From Posidoniimonas corsicana (GTDB lineage Bacteria > Planctomycetota > Planctomycetia > Pirellulales > Lacipirellulaceae), in NCBI RefSeq assembly GCF_007859765.1, contig NZ_SIHJ01000003.1, forward strand, positions 412,072 to 476,071: a stretch of DNA of 64,000 bases, written 5' to 3'. The position numbers were made by a program, and so were the translations under genes. The notes under the pieces were generated by a model. It worked only from the letters and a program-made list of their open reading frames with translations, was not told the DNA's origin and ran no database searches. Positions within the stretch are counted from its first letter, which is position 1, and each line of letters starts with the position of its first letter. Positions 43,574-52,915 of this stretch are shown one piece after another.

Positions 43574-45943
43574 TTAGTCACGCGCCTTCAGCACGGCGAT
43601 CAGGTCCAGGTGGTCCAAGCTCCGCCGGACGAGCAGGCCGGAGAGCGTGGCGGCGGTCAGCACCACGCCCGAAGCGATGCCGTAGGTGGACCGTTCTACC
43701 ACCAGCGGGAAGCGGAAGGCCTCCATCTGGTTCATCAGCAGGTTCAGCCCGGCGGCGAAGCTGTAGCCCATCATCCACCCCAGCGGCATCGCCGCCAGGG
43801 TCAGCAGGCCGAGCTCGCCCAGCAGGATCGCCGAGATCTCGCCCCGTGTGAACCCCACGACCCGCAGCGTGGCGAGTTCGCGGCTCCGCTCCGACTGCGC
43901 GATGCGGGTGCTGTTGTACACCACGCCAACGGCGATTACGCAGGCGAAGAACAGGTTGATCTTCTTCATGGTGCCGAGGTTCTTTGCGAGCGTCTCGGTG
44001 AAGCTCTCGATGGCGCTTGACTTGAGCGTCACGCCGGTCACCTTGGGCGTCTCTTTGAGCGCGTGGTAGGTCTGGGTCTGCTGGGCCGAGTCGGTCATCA
44101 GGAACGCGCCGGTGACGCGTGGGCCCTGCCGCATCAGGCGGTTGAGCGAGTCGATGTCCATGTACGCGTTGAGCCCCTGCAGGTCCTCCAGCAGCGACAC
44201 CACCGGCAGCATCGCCGCGGGGCGTTTGCCCTCGAGGGTCTCAACCCGCACGAGCTGCCCGACCTCCACCCCCAGCCGTCGGGCGAGCGACGCGGACAGC
44301 GTCACGCCGCCGGGTGGCGGGCGGTACAGCGCGCCGGAGTCGTCGGCCATGCGGTACAGCGTGCCGTCGCGCGGCAGGCCCATCAGCCCCACGCGGCGGC
44401 TGCGGGGGCCGAAGCGGATCCGCGCGGCGACCGTCCGCACTGGCTCCACGCGCATCACGCCCGGCATGTGCGACAGGTCGTGCAGGATGTCGGTGGAGCT
44501 CGCCTCGAGCGTGCTGACGGCCATGTCGTACCGCTGCACGCGGAAGAACTGGTGGTCGAGCGTGTAGTCCATCGAGTCCTGGATGAACTGACCTACCACG
44601 ATGATCGCCACGCTCAGCGCGATCGCCAGCACCGACAGCCCGCTCTTCACCGGCCGCCGTTCGATCTGCCGCAGCACCATCCGCGCCGAACTGGGCAGCA
44701 CCCTGCCCAGGCCGAGCCGCTCCAGCAGGGTGGGTCCGAAGCTGGCCGGCGGCTCGGGCCGCATCGCCTCGGCCGGCGGCACGCGGACCGCGCGGCGGAC
44801 CGCCCCCACGGCGCCCAGCAGCGCGGCGCCGGCCGCCACCGACACCGCGGTGGCGACCACCGAGGGCCGCATCCGGATAATCAGCTCCGGGTACTGGTAC
44901 AGCTCGGCGATCATCACAGTGAAAGTCCTCGCCAGGAAGAACCCGCCTACCATGCCTAGCAGTGATCCGAAGCAGATGATCACCAGCACAAACTTCAGGT
45001 AGTGCCAGCCGATCGCCACATTGCTGTAGCCGAACGCCTTGAGCGCGGCGATCTGTTCCCGTTGCAGGGCCAGCAGCCTGGCCAGCACCACGTTGAGCAG
45101 GAACGCCGCCACCGCCAGGAAGATGCTCGGCGCGACCAGGCCGGTGGTCTTGAGGCCCTGGATGTCGCTCTCCAGCAGCATGTGCGACAGCTGGTCCTCA
45201 CGGCCGTAGGCGCCAAGGCCGCCGTACGGCACCAGCAGCTTATCCAGGCGGAAGATCACCTCCTCGACCTCCGCGCCGCGCATCAGGCCGATCGTCAGGT
45301 CGTTGAACGCGCCCTCCATGTCGAACGCCATCTCCAGCGCCTCACGGTTCATCCAGAACACGCCGAAATGCTCTGGGTCGGGCACCAGGTCGCCCGGCTT
45401 GACCTGGAACACGTACTCCGGCGACAGCACCACGCCGACTATCCGCAGGTCCTTCTTACGACCGTTGATGATGGCCGTGACCGAGTCGCCCACGGTCAGG
45501 CCGTTCGCCTCGGTGAACTTCTCGCTGGCGAGCACCTCGTCGTCGCGTCCCGGCTCAAGCCGGCGTCCGCGCCGCAGGTAGACGCGGTTCAGGGCGGGCT
45601 CGCCGGAGACCGGCATCGAGATCAGCTGCGCGACCGCCGGCTCCTCCATGCCCGGCACGTCCAGGTTGACCATCTCCACAACCCGCGACTCGACACGCGC
45701 CACGCCGGGGATCTCGGCGGCGCGCTGCTTGATCGACTCCGGCGCCCGCTTGACGCCGGCGAACACGTCGGCGAAGTAGAAGCGGTCGTAGAAGCCGGCG
45801 CGGGTGGTCTCCAGCGAGTAGAGCATGGTCCGCGAGTTGATGAAGGTCGCCACGCCGGCAGACACCACCAGCGCGATCATCAGCGCCTGGCCCCACATGC
45901 CAGCGAGGTCGCGGATCAGCTTGCGGTCGAGTGGGGCGATCAT
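43574..45943 (-). CDS. FtsX-type ABC transporter permease
   Basis: A 789-residue permease (start ATG 45943 chosen). It has two FtsX modules: helix near residues 20-40, a long periplasmic loop, then three helices (about 262-285, 312-345, 372-395). A second set follows near 437-455 and 660-785. Soluble loops have the MacB/LolC-style (VVSAGVATFINSRTM; RLGVEVGQLVRVE). It would export or extract a substrate with an ATPase and the membrane-fusion protein downstream. The ATPase gene is not in the immediate vicinity. Overall size is about twice that of MacB-type permease domains. Confidence 0.9.
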   Translation of the reverse strand: MIAPLDRKLIRDLAGMWGQALMIALVVSAGVATFINSRTMLYSLETTRAGFYDRFYFADVFAGVKRAPESIKQRAAEIPGVARVESRVVEMVNLDVPGMEEPAVAQLISMPVSGEPALNRVYLRRGRRLEPGRDDEVLASEKFTEANGLTVGDSVTAIINGRKKDLRIVGVVLSPEYVFQVKPGDLVPDPEHFGVFWMNREALEMAFDMEGAFNDLTIGLMRGAEVEEVIFRLDKLLVPYGGLGAYGREDQLSHMLLESDIQGLKTTGLVAPSIFLAVAAFLLNVVLARLLALQREQIAALKAFGYSNVAIGWHYLKFVLVIICFGSLLGMVGGFFLARTFTVMIAELYQYPELIIRMRPSVVATAVSVAAGAALLGAVGAVRRAVRVPPAEAMRPEPPASFGPTLLERLGLGRVLPSSARMVLRQIERRPVKSGLSVLAIALSVAIIVVGQFIQDSMDYTLDHQFFRVQRYDMAVSTLEASSTDILHDLSHMPGVMRVEPVRTVAARIRFGPRSRRVGLMGLPRDGTLYRMADDSGALYRPPPGGVTLSASLARRLGVEVGQLVRVETLEGKRPAAMLPVVSLLEDLQGLNAYMDIDSLNRLMRQGPRVTGAFLMTDSAQQTQTYHALKETPKVTGVTLKSSAIESFTETLAKNLGTMKKINLFFACVIAVGVVYNSTRIAQSERSRELATLRVVGFTRGEISAILLGELGLLTLAAMPLGWMMGYSFAAGLNLLMNQMEAFRFPLVVERSTYGIASGVVLTAATLSGLLVRRSLDHLDLIAVLKARD

Positions 45944-46045
45944 CGGGCGGTGAGCACGGCTGAAGGGAGCCTGATTGTACCGCACCCTCGGAACGCATGG
46001 CGGAGCAAGCCATTTCTTGCCCCGCGTGGCTGTGTTCGGCCGCCG

Positions 46046-46660
46046 CTACCGCACCCGCCGGTGCAGCTGCATGCCGTCCTGCCCGTGGTAGGTCAGCAGC
46101 AGGGCTCCCTCGGCCGCGCGGCGGCGGAACAGGTCGAACACGATCTGCTCCTCGCCGGGCCAGGGGTACGCGAAGATGATGTCGAAGTCGTCCGGGTCGA
46201 GGTCGATCTCCTCGTAGGCCGACGCGGCGTCGGTCCGCAGCCAGTTGATGTCGCGCTGCTCGTCGATCTCGTCCTCGTAGCCGTCGGGCACGAAGCTGCC
46301 GCAGACAAACTCGACCTCGACCCCGTAGTCTTCGGCCAGGTCGACCGACAGTTCGACCAGCGGCGCCTCCACCTCGATGCCGATGGCGTCGAACCCCAGC
46401 ATGCCGGCCAGGCAGGTCACCACGCCGGCGCCGCTGCCCCACTCCAGCAGCCGGTGCCCGGGCGCCAGGTTCACCTCCGACAGGTAGGCCAGCACCCGGT
46501 ACGCCTCGACGAAGTCGCACGGCACAAACGCGGCGATCGGGCGGTCGCGGTGCTCGAACTGCAGCCGCTCGATCCGCGCGTCGGCGTCGTCGAGGAGCTT
46601 CTCAACCCGTTTGGGCAGCCGGCAAGCCGGGTGGGCGAGTTCGATGGGGGCCAGGCGCAC
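46046..46660 (-). CDS. SAM-dependent methyltransferase-like protein
   Basis: A 204-residue protein started at GTG 46660. Motif I is LLEWGSGAGVVTCLAGML (residues 70-87), then the acidic end of strand 2 (AIGIEVEAPLVE). An Asp-rich FDIIFAYPWPGEEQI near residues 159-173 replaces the usual motif IV with a PWPGEEQ signature. The class I Rossmann pattern is clear, but the PWPGEE motif is unlike most methyltransferases. The substrate is unknown. It sits upstream of the permease gene with a 102-base gap on the same strand. Confidence 0.8.
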   Translation of the reverse strand: MRLAPIELAHPACRLPKRVEKLLDDADARIERLQFEHRDRPIAAFVPCDFVEAYRVLAYLSEVNLAPGHRLLEWGSGAGVVTCLAGMLGFDAIGIEVEAPLVELSVDLAEDYGVEVEFVCGSFVPDGYEDEIDEQRDINWLRTDAASAYEEIDLDPDDFDIIFAYPWPGEEQIVFDLFRRRAAEGALLLTYHGQDGMQLHRRVR

Positions 46661-46833
46661 GGCGGGGCAGCGGGAGGGCGGGGCGGGGGGACGCCGGATT
46701 GTACCGACTCCGAGAGGTTTTTGCGCCCGGTTTGTAACGCCCCGCCCCGACCCCCGTAGGAGGGGCGTGCGGCGGGGGTCCCGCGGCGAGAGAATCCTAG
46801 AGAAACCATTGTCAGAAAGCAGAGGCGAGCGAA

Positions 46834-47598
46834 ATGACGCGGCGGGTCGCAGTGTTTGTTTATGGGGTGTTGAGCTACGCGGTCGGGTTCGGCGTGCTGC
46901 TGTACCTGATCGGCTTCATCGGCAAATTCTTGGTCCCCACATCGATCGACGGACCTCTGCAGGGTTCGCTTGTCGGCGCGGTTGCGGTCAACCTGGGGCT
47001 GATCCTGGCGTTCGCCGTGCAGCACAGCGTGATGGCCCGCCCCGCGTTCAAGCGGTGGCTGGTCCGGCGCATCCCTGCTGAGGCGGAACGCAGCACTTAC
47101 GTGCTGGCGAGCGGCCTGACGCTGATCGCCCTGTTCGCGCTCTGGCGGCCCATGGGCGGGATCGTCTGGGACGTGCAGCAACCGGCGGCCCGCGTCGCAC
47201 TGTTCGCGCTGTTCGCCGCGGGCTGGGTGACGGTGTTCGGGTCGTCGTTCCTGATCAACCACTTCGACCTGTTCGGCTTGCGGCAGGTGTGGCTCTGCCT
47301 GCGGGGCAAGCCCTACACGCCGCTCGAATTCAAGACGCCCGGCCCGTACTCGCTGGTGCGTCACCCTCTTTACGTCGGCTGGATCACGGCCGCCTGGGCG
47401 ACCCCCACGATGGGCGCCGCGCACCTGGCGTTCGCCGTGGCAATGACCGCCTACATCCTGGTAGCAATCCGCTGGGAGGAACGCGACCTGGTCGACGCCC
47501 TCGGGCAGGACTATGCCGACTATCAGCAACGCGTGCCGATGCTCGCCCCGCGGCTGCGTCGTGCGAAGAAGTCACAGGTGGAGGGCGCCGCGGCCTGA
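46834..47598 (+). CDS. mddA: Methanethiol S-methyltransferase-like membrane protein
   Basis: A 254-residue membrane protein with about five helices in the NnrU/isoprenylcysteine-methyltransferase superfamily. Features of the MddA type are visible: QHSVMARPAFKRW near residues 67-79, YVLASGLTLIALFALWRP, NHFDLFGLRQVWL, and the C-terminal SAM-binding part GPYSLVRHPLYVGWI with WEERDLVDALGQDYADYQ. MddA methylates methanethiol to dimethyl sulfide. Similar membrane methyltransferases exist, so the substrate is inferred. ATG 46834 has GAGG about eight bases upstream, and a terminator follows. Confidence 0.75.
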   Translation: MTRRVAVFVYGVLSYAVGFGVLLYLIGFIGKFLVPTSIDGPLQGSLVGAVAVNLGLILAFAVQHSVMARPAFKRWLVRRIPAEAERSTYVLASGLTLIALFALWRPMGGIVWDVQQPAARVALFALFAAGWVTVFGSSFLINHFDLFGLRQVWLCLRGKPYTPLEFKTPGPYSLVRHPLYVGWITAAWATPTMGAAHLAFAVAMTAYILVAIRWEERDLVDALGQDYADYQQRVPMLAPRLRRAKKSQVEGAAA

Positions 47599-47619
47599 GG
47601 AACCCGGCGCCAACTCAGA

Positions 47620-47657
47620 AACCCCGGCCTCGCAAGACGCGTGGCCGGGGTTTTTTT
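47620..47657 (+). terminator. Rho-independent terminator of the mddA-like gene
   Basis: A ten-base stem AACCCCGGCC/GGCCGGGGTT (47620-47629 with 47643-47652), a 13-base loop and a run of T bases through 47657. It is 22 bases past the stop codon. Confidence 0.85.
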
Positions 47658-47683
47658 GTCATTCGGTGGTTAGTGGCGCGGGG

Positions 47684-48256
47684 CTAAATCTGGATGCTCG
47701 GCGCAGTGCGCTGGGCGTCGTCGTCGAGTTCGAAGTAGCTCGACTCTTCAAAACCGAACATGCTGGCGATCAGGTTGGTGGGGAACGCGCGGCAGAGCTG
47801 GTTCAGCTCGCGGACGTTGCCGTTGAAGAACCGCCGCGCGGCGGCGATGCGGTCCTCGGTGTTGGTCAGCTCTTGCTGGAGCGCCAGGAAGTGCGTGTCG
47901 GCCTTCAGGTCGGGGTACGCCTCGGCCACGGCGAGCAGCTTGCCGACGCCGATCCCCAGCGCCCGCTCGTCCACCGCCTGCGACGCGGCCGAGCCCTCGT
48001 TGCGCATGGCTTGGGAGCGGAGCTTGGCGATCTCCTCAAACACGCTCTGCTCGTGCGCGGCGTAGCCCTTGACGGTTTCCACCAGGTTGGGGATCAGGTC
48101 GTACCGCCGCTTCATCTCGACGCTGATGTCCGACCAGCTCTCGCGCAGGTGCTGCCGCACCCGCACCAGGCGGTTGTAGTTGGCCAGCACAAACACGCCG
48201 ACCAGGAGGAAGGGTACCCCGATGACCAGCAGCATCACGATGGCGGCTTCGTTCAT
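47684..48256 (-). CDS. lemA: LemA-family protein
   Basis: A 190-residue protein started at ATG 48256. A single N-terminal membrane helix (AIVMLLVIGVPFLLVGVFVL) is followed by the LemA core: YNRLVRVRQHLRESWSDISV, LIPNLVETVKGYAAHE, LRSQAM and RFFNGNVRELNQLCRAFP, ending in FGFEESSYFELDDDA. LemA proteins form a small membrane-anchored helical bundle of unclear role. The upstream same-strand gene is DUF3137-type, a common partner (68-base gap). Confidence 0.9.
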   Translation of the reverse strand: MNEAAIVMLLVIGVPFLLVGVFVLANYNRLVRVRQHLRESWSDISVEMKRRYDLIPNLVETVKGYAAHEQSVFEEIAKLRSQAMRNEGSAASQAVDERALGIGVGKLLAVAEAYPDLKADTHFLALQQELTNTEDRIAAARRFFNGNVRELNQLCRAFPTNLIASMFGFEESSYFELDDDAQRTAPSIQI

Positions 48257-48324
48257 ACTAGAGTTGCTGTGCGCGGGGCAGGCGTTTGCGTGGCTGGCCG
48301 GGGCGTGGTTCCTATCGCGATAGC

Positions 48325-49026
48325 CTACGCCCGGCTCTTGAGGTCCGCCAGCACGTGCTGCGGCCAGCGATCGAAGAACATGGTGAGCCACTCGACGTAG
48401 TGGGGAAACTCCTCCGGCTTCCACTTGCCGCTCTGGGTGACCAGCACGTGGCCCTGGCAGATGGCGAGCGTGGGCCCGCGGGTGGCGAGCAGGAACTCCA
48501 TCATCCGCGGGTGCACAACGTCGTACGCGAAACGCTTGTCCGCGCCGCTTACGTGGAACTTGTTGCTGAACTCGACGGACTCGAAGTCGATGTCGTCGAA
48601 GCCGAAGAACGCGCCGATTTTGTCGAACATCCCCTCGGGGCGGATGGTCATGTTGGGGACCTCTGGGTGCGGGAGGTCCGCGAGCAGGTAGCTGAAGTGG
48701 TGGTGGTGGGTGGTGGTGCGTCCCTTGCTGTTGGTGGACTGCGTCTGGTAGTGGAAGTCGCCCGCCTTCAGAGCGCAGGATTGCCCGTCCACCTCGAGGC
48801 TGCCGAACAGCGAGTTGTACGCGTAGCGTCCGTTGCCCTGGCGGAAGTTGCGGAACTGGCGGAAGTGGTCGTCGTGGTCGCGGTCGCGGTCGGCGACAAA
48901 CGTCCAGCCACGCTCGGCGGCGATCGCCGAGAGTGCGTCGCGGCGGGCCTGGGCGGCGCGGTGCGAGAAGATCGCCCCCACGACGATCAGCACGAGCACG
49001 GCGGCGATGATGATGAAGGGGAGCAA
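48325..49026 (-). CDS. DUF3137-like membrane protein, LemA partner
   Basis: A 233-residue protein with a TTG start at 49026 and GAGGGA upstream. The N-terminal helix (FIIIAAVLVLIVVGAIF) is followed by the soluble part. This has LFGSLEVDGQSCALKAGDF, an HHHHF segment and a conserved C-terminal helix region ending PQHVLADLKSRA. It is paired with lemA, which matches the frequent LemA/DUF3137 arrangement; the family match is by pattern. It may assist a membrane quality or stress process. Confidence 0.7.
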   Translation of the reverse strand: MLPFIIIAAVLVLIVVGAIFSHRAAQARRDALSAIAAERGWTFVADRDRDHDDHFRQFRNFRQGNGRYAYNSLFGSLEVDGQSCALKAGDFHYQTQSTNSKGRTTTHHHHFSYLLADLPHPEVPNMTIRPEGMFDKIGAFFGFDDIDFESVEFSNKFHVSGADKRFAYDVVHPRMMEFLLATRGPTLAICQGHVLVTQSGKWKPEEFPHYVEWLTMFFDRWPQHVLADLKSRA

Positions 49027-49190
49027 GCGGTCCCTCGGGTTGGGGGCGTCGGATCTGGCCGTGGGGGTATCTTAGACGCGTATTCGCTGGGGATCGAGGA
49101 ATCTTGGGCAAATGGACGCGCGGCCGAGCCGCGATGCTTCATGCGCCCGATGACGGCGGTTCCCGGAAACTGCGGGGATCAAAAACCGAA

Positions 49191-49214
49191 GGGCCCGGTC
49201 TTGCGACCGGGCCC
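49191..49214 (-). terminator. Terminator hairpin after the large TPR gene
   Basis: A ten-base stem GGGCCCGGTC/GACCGGGCCC with a TTGC loop. On the minus strand it is followed by TTCGGTTTTTGATC, which contains five T bases but after a short gap. It lies about 100 bases past the minus-strand gene starting at 51586. Confidence 0.65.
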
Positions 49215-49315
49215 TCACGTCCCCCCCAATCTTATCAGCCGCCGCCTGCCTCTTCGGATTGCTCCGTGTGCCTCGCGGGCGGTGGCCGACTTCGCTAGCT
49301 CAACTTGATCTCACT

Positions 49316-51586
49316 CTACTTCAGCCCGGCTCCGTTCGTGTCGGAGTAGCTCGCCTGCCGGACGCCGGCGGGCGTGGTGCGGAACGGCTTCTCCTCTTCG
49401 TACAGCTTCAGCCGCTCGGCGTACTCGCTCTGGTCGCTGGAGGGCGCCAGAGAGATAGCCTCCTTGATGGTCTCGATGGCGGACGGGAAGTCGCCCGCGG
49501 CGGCCTGGGCGGCGGCCAGCGTGTCGAGGCAGATGTCGTCCTCGGCGCCGGACAGCTCAATCGCCCGGCTGGCGTTCGCCACGGCCCGCTGCCCGTCCTG
49601 GTACGAACGGTCGGGGCAGGTGGCCTGCAGCCAGGCCAGGTTGCGGTGGGCAATGGGGTCCTGGGGATCGAGGTCGATCGCCCGGACGTACCCGGCCGCG
49701 GCCTGGGCGTAGCGTCCCATGTCGACCAGCAGGTCGGCCCGGCAGGTGGCGATGCCGGCGTCCTCGGGCGACAGCAGGGCGGCCGCCTCGAAGTGCTGCA
49801 GGGCTTCCTCCAACCGGCCCAGCACGTGGCACACGCGGCCGCGTCCCTTGTGGGCGATGATCAGGTCCGGGTCGAGCGAGATGGCCCGCTTGTAGTCGGA
49901 GAGGGCGGTCTCGAACTCGCCGGCCTGCACGTACAGCGAAGCGCGGTTCGAGTGGGCCTTGGCAAACTTCGGGTTCAGCTCGATCGTCTTGTTGAACGCG
50001 TCGAAGGCCTGCGAGAAGTCGCCCGACTGGGCCATCAGCACGCCGCGGTTGTGGACCGCCCGCCACTGGCCGGCGTCCTTGGTGACCGCGTCGTTGAAGT
50101 CGACCATGGCCTCCTTCATCATGCCGAGGTCCGCCTTCAGCTCGCCACGCTTGTTGAGCGCCCAGGAGGCGAGCTCGTTGCTGTACTGCACGGCGACCTC
50201 CGACTCGTCGATCGCCAGCACGTGGCGGCACTGCTGCACCACACGGGTGAACTCTTCCTCACTCTGCGCGTCGCGGGCCAGGTAGTGGGCCTCGGCGAGC
50301 AGGGCGGCGGCCCGCTCGGAGCACTGCTTGGCCTGCTCCTCCTCGGCGACCTTTACCGGGTTGGGCAGCACCGCCACCTTGGCTGCCGGCTGCGGCTTGG
50401 CCTGCGGCCGCTTCATCGGCTTGGGCTGCGCCACGGGCTTCGGCTGCGTCGCACGCGGCGTCGGCTGCGGCGCCGAGACGCTGGCGATCACCGACCCGGA
50501 CGGCTCGACCGTGGGCGCCTGGCGGACCGGCGCCGGCGGCGTGGTCACGATCGGCAGGTCGGCCTTGGTGTTTTCAATGATCAGCGGCTTGGGCGCCGGC
50601 TCGGTCCGCTGCGGCGCCGAGGCCAACGCTTGCGGCTTGGCGGCGGGCGCCGACTCGGGCTGGTCGCCCGGCAGGTCCGTGATGAACAGCGGCTCGTCGT
50701 CAGCGGCGTCGTCCGACGAGACAAACACCATCGGCTCGCTTGATTCGGCTTGCTGGTCGCTCACCATCACCACGCCGTCGCTCGGCTTGGACAGGTCGCG
50801 TGGGTTCTGCTGCGGCGGCAGGGCGGTCGGCATGCCAACCGGTCCCATCGCGGGGCCGCGGTTCATGGCTGGCAGCGGCGACCCGCTGAGCTGCGGCAGC
50901 GAGGCCGGTCCGGCGCTGCTGCTGCTGCGCTGCTGACGCGGCTGCGGCGTCGCACTGGCGACCATCGCCGACTCGGCGCTGTCGCGGTTGGACCGCGCGG
51001 TCGGCTTACGTGTGTTGCTACGCGAGGCGACCTGGCGTGAGGGCTGGCTCGGTTGCGAGGGGCCGGAGTCGTCCGACCCGAAGGCCAGGTCGAACAGCCC
51101 GCGGCGCTGGTCGCCCTGGCGGATCGCGACGCCGCCGCTGGCGGAACGGCCGCGGCTGGCGGTGTTGCTGCGAGGGGCGGGCGCCGCGCCGAAGGCGGCC
51201 GGCTGGACGGCCCGCGTGGCCTGTTGCTGCGGCTGGGCCTCGTCACGCGAGAACAGGCCCTTGATGCCCGCGCCCAGCTTGCTGAGCGGGCTGGCGTTGG
51301 TCTGCTGACCCGACTGGGCGTCCGCCTGCTGGTTGAACGCCTGCGCCGCCTGCTGACGCGACATGCTGTTGGGCATGGGCACGCCGGCGGGGATGCGCGT
51401 CGACGAGACCGACCGGCCCACGCGGCGGGCGCTGGGCTGCGACTTCGGCTGGGGCACGGGGTACTTCGCGCCCTCGGAGCTGTAGTCGTCGAAGAACACG
51501 ACTTCCTGCGCCGCGGCCGGCGTCGGGATCAAGGCCGCGGTGCACGCGGCGCTGAGGGCGAATCGGATGAGAAGGGTTGATCGCAT
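49316..51586 (-). CDS. Secreted TPR protein with disordered N-terminal half
   Basis: A 756-residue protein with ATG 51586 and GGAGAG about seven bases upstream. A signal peptide ends near AAAQE. Residues about 27-400 are Gln/Pro/Ser/Ala/Arg-rich and low in complexity, probably disordered. About 415-740 hold eight or more tetratricopeptide repeats (ALNKRGELKADLGMMKEAMV; AFDAFNKTIELNPKFAKAHS; NRASLYVQAGEFETALSDYK; GRGRVCHVLGRLEEALQHFE). Such proteins assemble complexes at the envelope. A terminator follows. Confidence 0.8.
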   Translation of the reverse strand: MRSTLLIRFALSAACTAALIPTPAAAQEVVFFDDYSSEGAKYPVPQPKSQPSARRVGRSVSSTRIPAGVPMPNSMSRQQAAQAFNQQADAQSGQQTNASPLSKLGAGIKGLFSRDEAQPQQQATRAVQPAAFGAAPAPRSNTASRGRSASGGVAIRQGDQRRGLFDLAFGSDDSGPSQPSQPSRQVASRSNTRKPTARSNRDSAESAMVASATPQPRQQRSSSSAGPASLPQLSGSPLPAMNRGPAMGPVGMPTALPPQQNPRDLSKPSDGVVMVSDQQAESSEPMVFVSSDDAADDEPLFITDLPGDQPESAPAAKPQALASAPQRTEPAPKPLIIENTKADLPIVTTPPAPVRQAPTVEPSGSVIASVSAPQPTPRATQPKPVAQPKPMKRPQAKPQPAAKVAVLPNPVKVAEEEQAKQCSERAAALLAEAHYLARDAQSEEEFTRVVQQCRHVLAIDESEVAVQYSNELASWALNKRGELKADLGMMKEAMVDFNDAVTKDAGQWRAVHNRGVLMAQSGDFSQAFDAFNKTIELNPKFAKAHSNRASLYVQAGEFETALSDYKRAISLDPDLIIAHKGRGRVCHVLGRLEEALQHFEAAALLSPEDAGIATCRADLLVDMGRYAQAAAGYVRAIDLDPQDPIAHRNLAWLQATCPDRSYQDGQRAVANASRAIELSGAEDDICLDTLAAAQAAAGDFPSAIETIKEAISLAPSSDQSEYAERLKLYEEEKPFRTTPAGVRQASYSDTNGAGLK

Positions 51587-51871
51587 GTTTGCTCTCTCCA
51601 GACGAGGGGAAACTCGCCATGCTTAAGGGCGTTGTCACACGGAGAACGATCGCCGTGGATCCCCGCTGTGGGAGGTATCGGCCGCCCGGCGTCTCGGCCT
51701 AACCGAAACTGCCGGAGTTTTCGCTAAAACCGGCAGGGCTTCTCCAGCTTGCCGCCGCGGCGGGTCTGCTAGCACCAATCCGCCTTGGTGGGTCTCCGGC
51801 CCGGCACTATCATGCCGGCCCCCGCGGCGGACTCGCCGCGCGACGCTAGCACCACACGGGACCTCCTCAGG

Positions 51872-52915
51872 GTGAGCACACCCCAGCGACTGCTAATTGT
51901 CCGGCTGACCGCCATCGGCGACGTTATCCACGGCGTCCCCGCGCTCTGCGCGATCCGTCGAGCGCACCCCGATGCGCACATCAGCTGGGTAGTGGAGGGC
52001 GCCGGCGCGCAGCTGCTGGACGGCCACCCCGCGCTGGATGAGGTGATCCGCGCGCCGCGGCGGTGGTACCGCAGCTGGCGCCAGATCCGCGAGCTGCGGG
52101 CAACCCTCCGCGAGAGAAGTTTTGACACGGCCGTCGACCTGCAGTGCCTGACCAAGAGCGCGCTGGCCGCCTACCTGAGCGGCGCGCGGCGTCGGCTGGG
52201 TGTGGCGGGGCGGCACGGTCGCGAGCTGAGCCGCGTGCTCAACAACGAGCGGACGCTCGTCCGCGCCAACCACGTGATCGACCAGTACCTGGGCGTGCTG
52301 GCGCCGCTGGGAATCGACACCCCGCGGGTCGAGTTCCGCCTGCCGGAGACCGACGCCGACGCCGCCTTCGCCGATGGCCTGCTGAGCGACTACGCGCTGC
52401 AACGCCGCGGCTTTGTCATTATGAACCCGGGCGCCGGCTGGACGTCCAAGCGCTGGCCGCCGGAGCGGTACGGAGAACTCGCCGCGCGGCTGCTCCGCTC
52501 GCACGGCGTGCCGACGCTGGTCGCCTGGGCTGGCGAGGAGGAGCGGACCCTGGCCGAGACCATCCTCCGCAGCAGCGACGCCGCCGCGCGGTTGGCGCCG
52601 GACACCTCGCTCACCCAGCTCGCCGCGCTCGAACGCCGAGCGGCGCTGTTTGTCGGCTCGGATACCGGGCCGATGCATCTAGCGGTGGCGGTTGGCACGC
52701 CGGCCATCAGCCTCCACGGGCCGAGCGTCGCCTCGTGGTGCGGCGCGTACGGCGAGAACAACCGACGGGTCCAGGTCGAGCTCGACGAGTCGCCCGGCCG
52801 CAAGCAGCCCGGCGCCGACGACTACGCGATGCGGGCCATCGGCGTCGACCTAGTTGCCGAGCACTGCGACGAGATGTTGCCCGGCATCCTGGCGGCGCGG
52901 GGGGAGGCCGCATGA
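51872..52915 (+). CDS. Glycosyltransferase family 9 (heptosyltransferase-like) 1
   Basis: A 347-residue GT9 protein if started at GTG 51872; ATG 51812 in frame would add 20 residues. The family start RLLIVRLTAIGDVIHGVP and a receptor-like segment RSFDTAVDLQCLTKSALAA are present. The donor-binding Rossmann region has NPGAGWTSKRWPPERYGEL and the conserved GSDTGPMHLAVAVGTP near residues 264-279. It adds a sugar, often a heptose, to lipopolysaccharide or glycan. Its stop overlaps the next gene's ATG by four bases, so the two are co-translated. Confidence 0.9.
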   Translation: MSTPQRLLIVRLTAIGDVIHGVPALCAIRRAHPDAHISWVVEGAGAQLLDGHPALDEVIRAPRRWYRSWRQIRELRATLRERSFDTAVDLQCLTKSALAAYLSGARRRLGVAGRHGRELSRVLNNERTLVRANHVIDQYLGVLAPLGIDTPRVEFRLPETDADAAFADGLLSDYALQRRGFVIMNPGAGWTSKRWPPERYGELAARLLRSHGVPTLVAWAGEEERTLAETILRSSDAAARLAPDTSLTQLAALERRAALFVGSDTGPMHLAVAVGTPAISLHGPSVASWCGAYGENNRRVQVELDESPGRKQPGADDYAMRAIGVDLVAEHCDEMLPGILAARGEAA

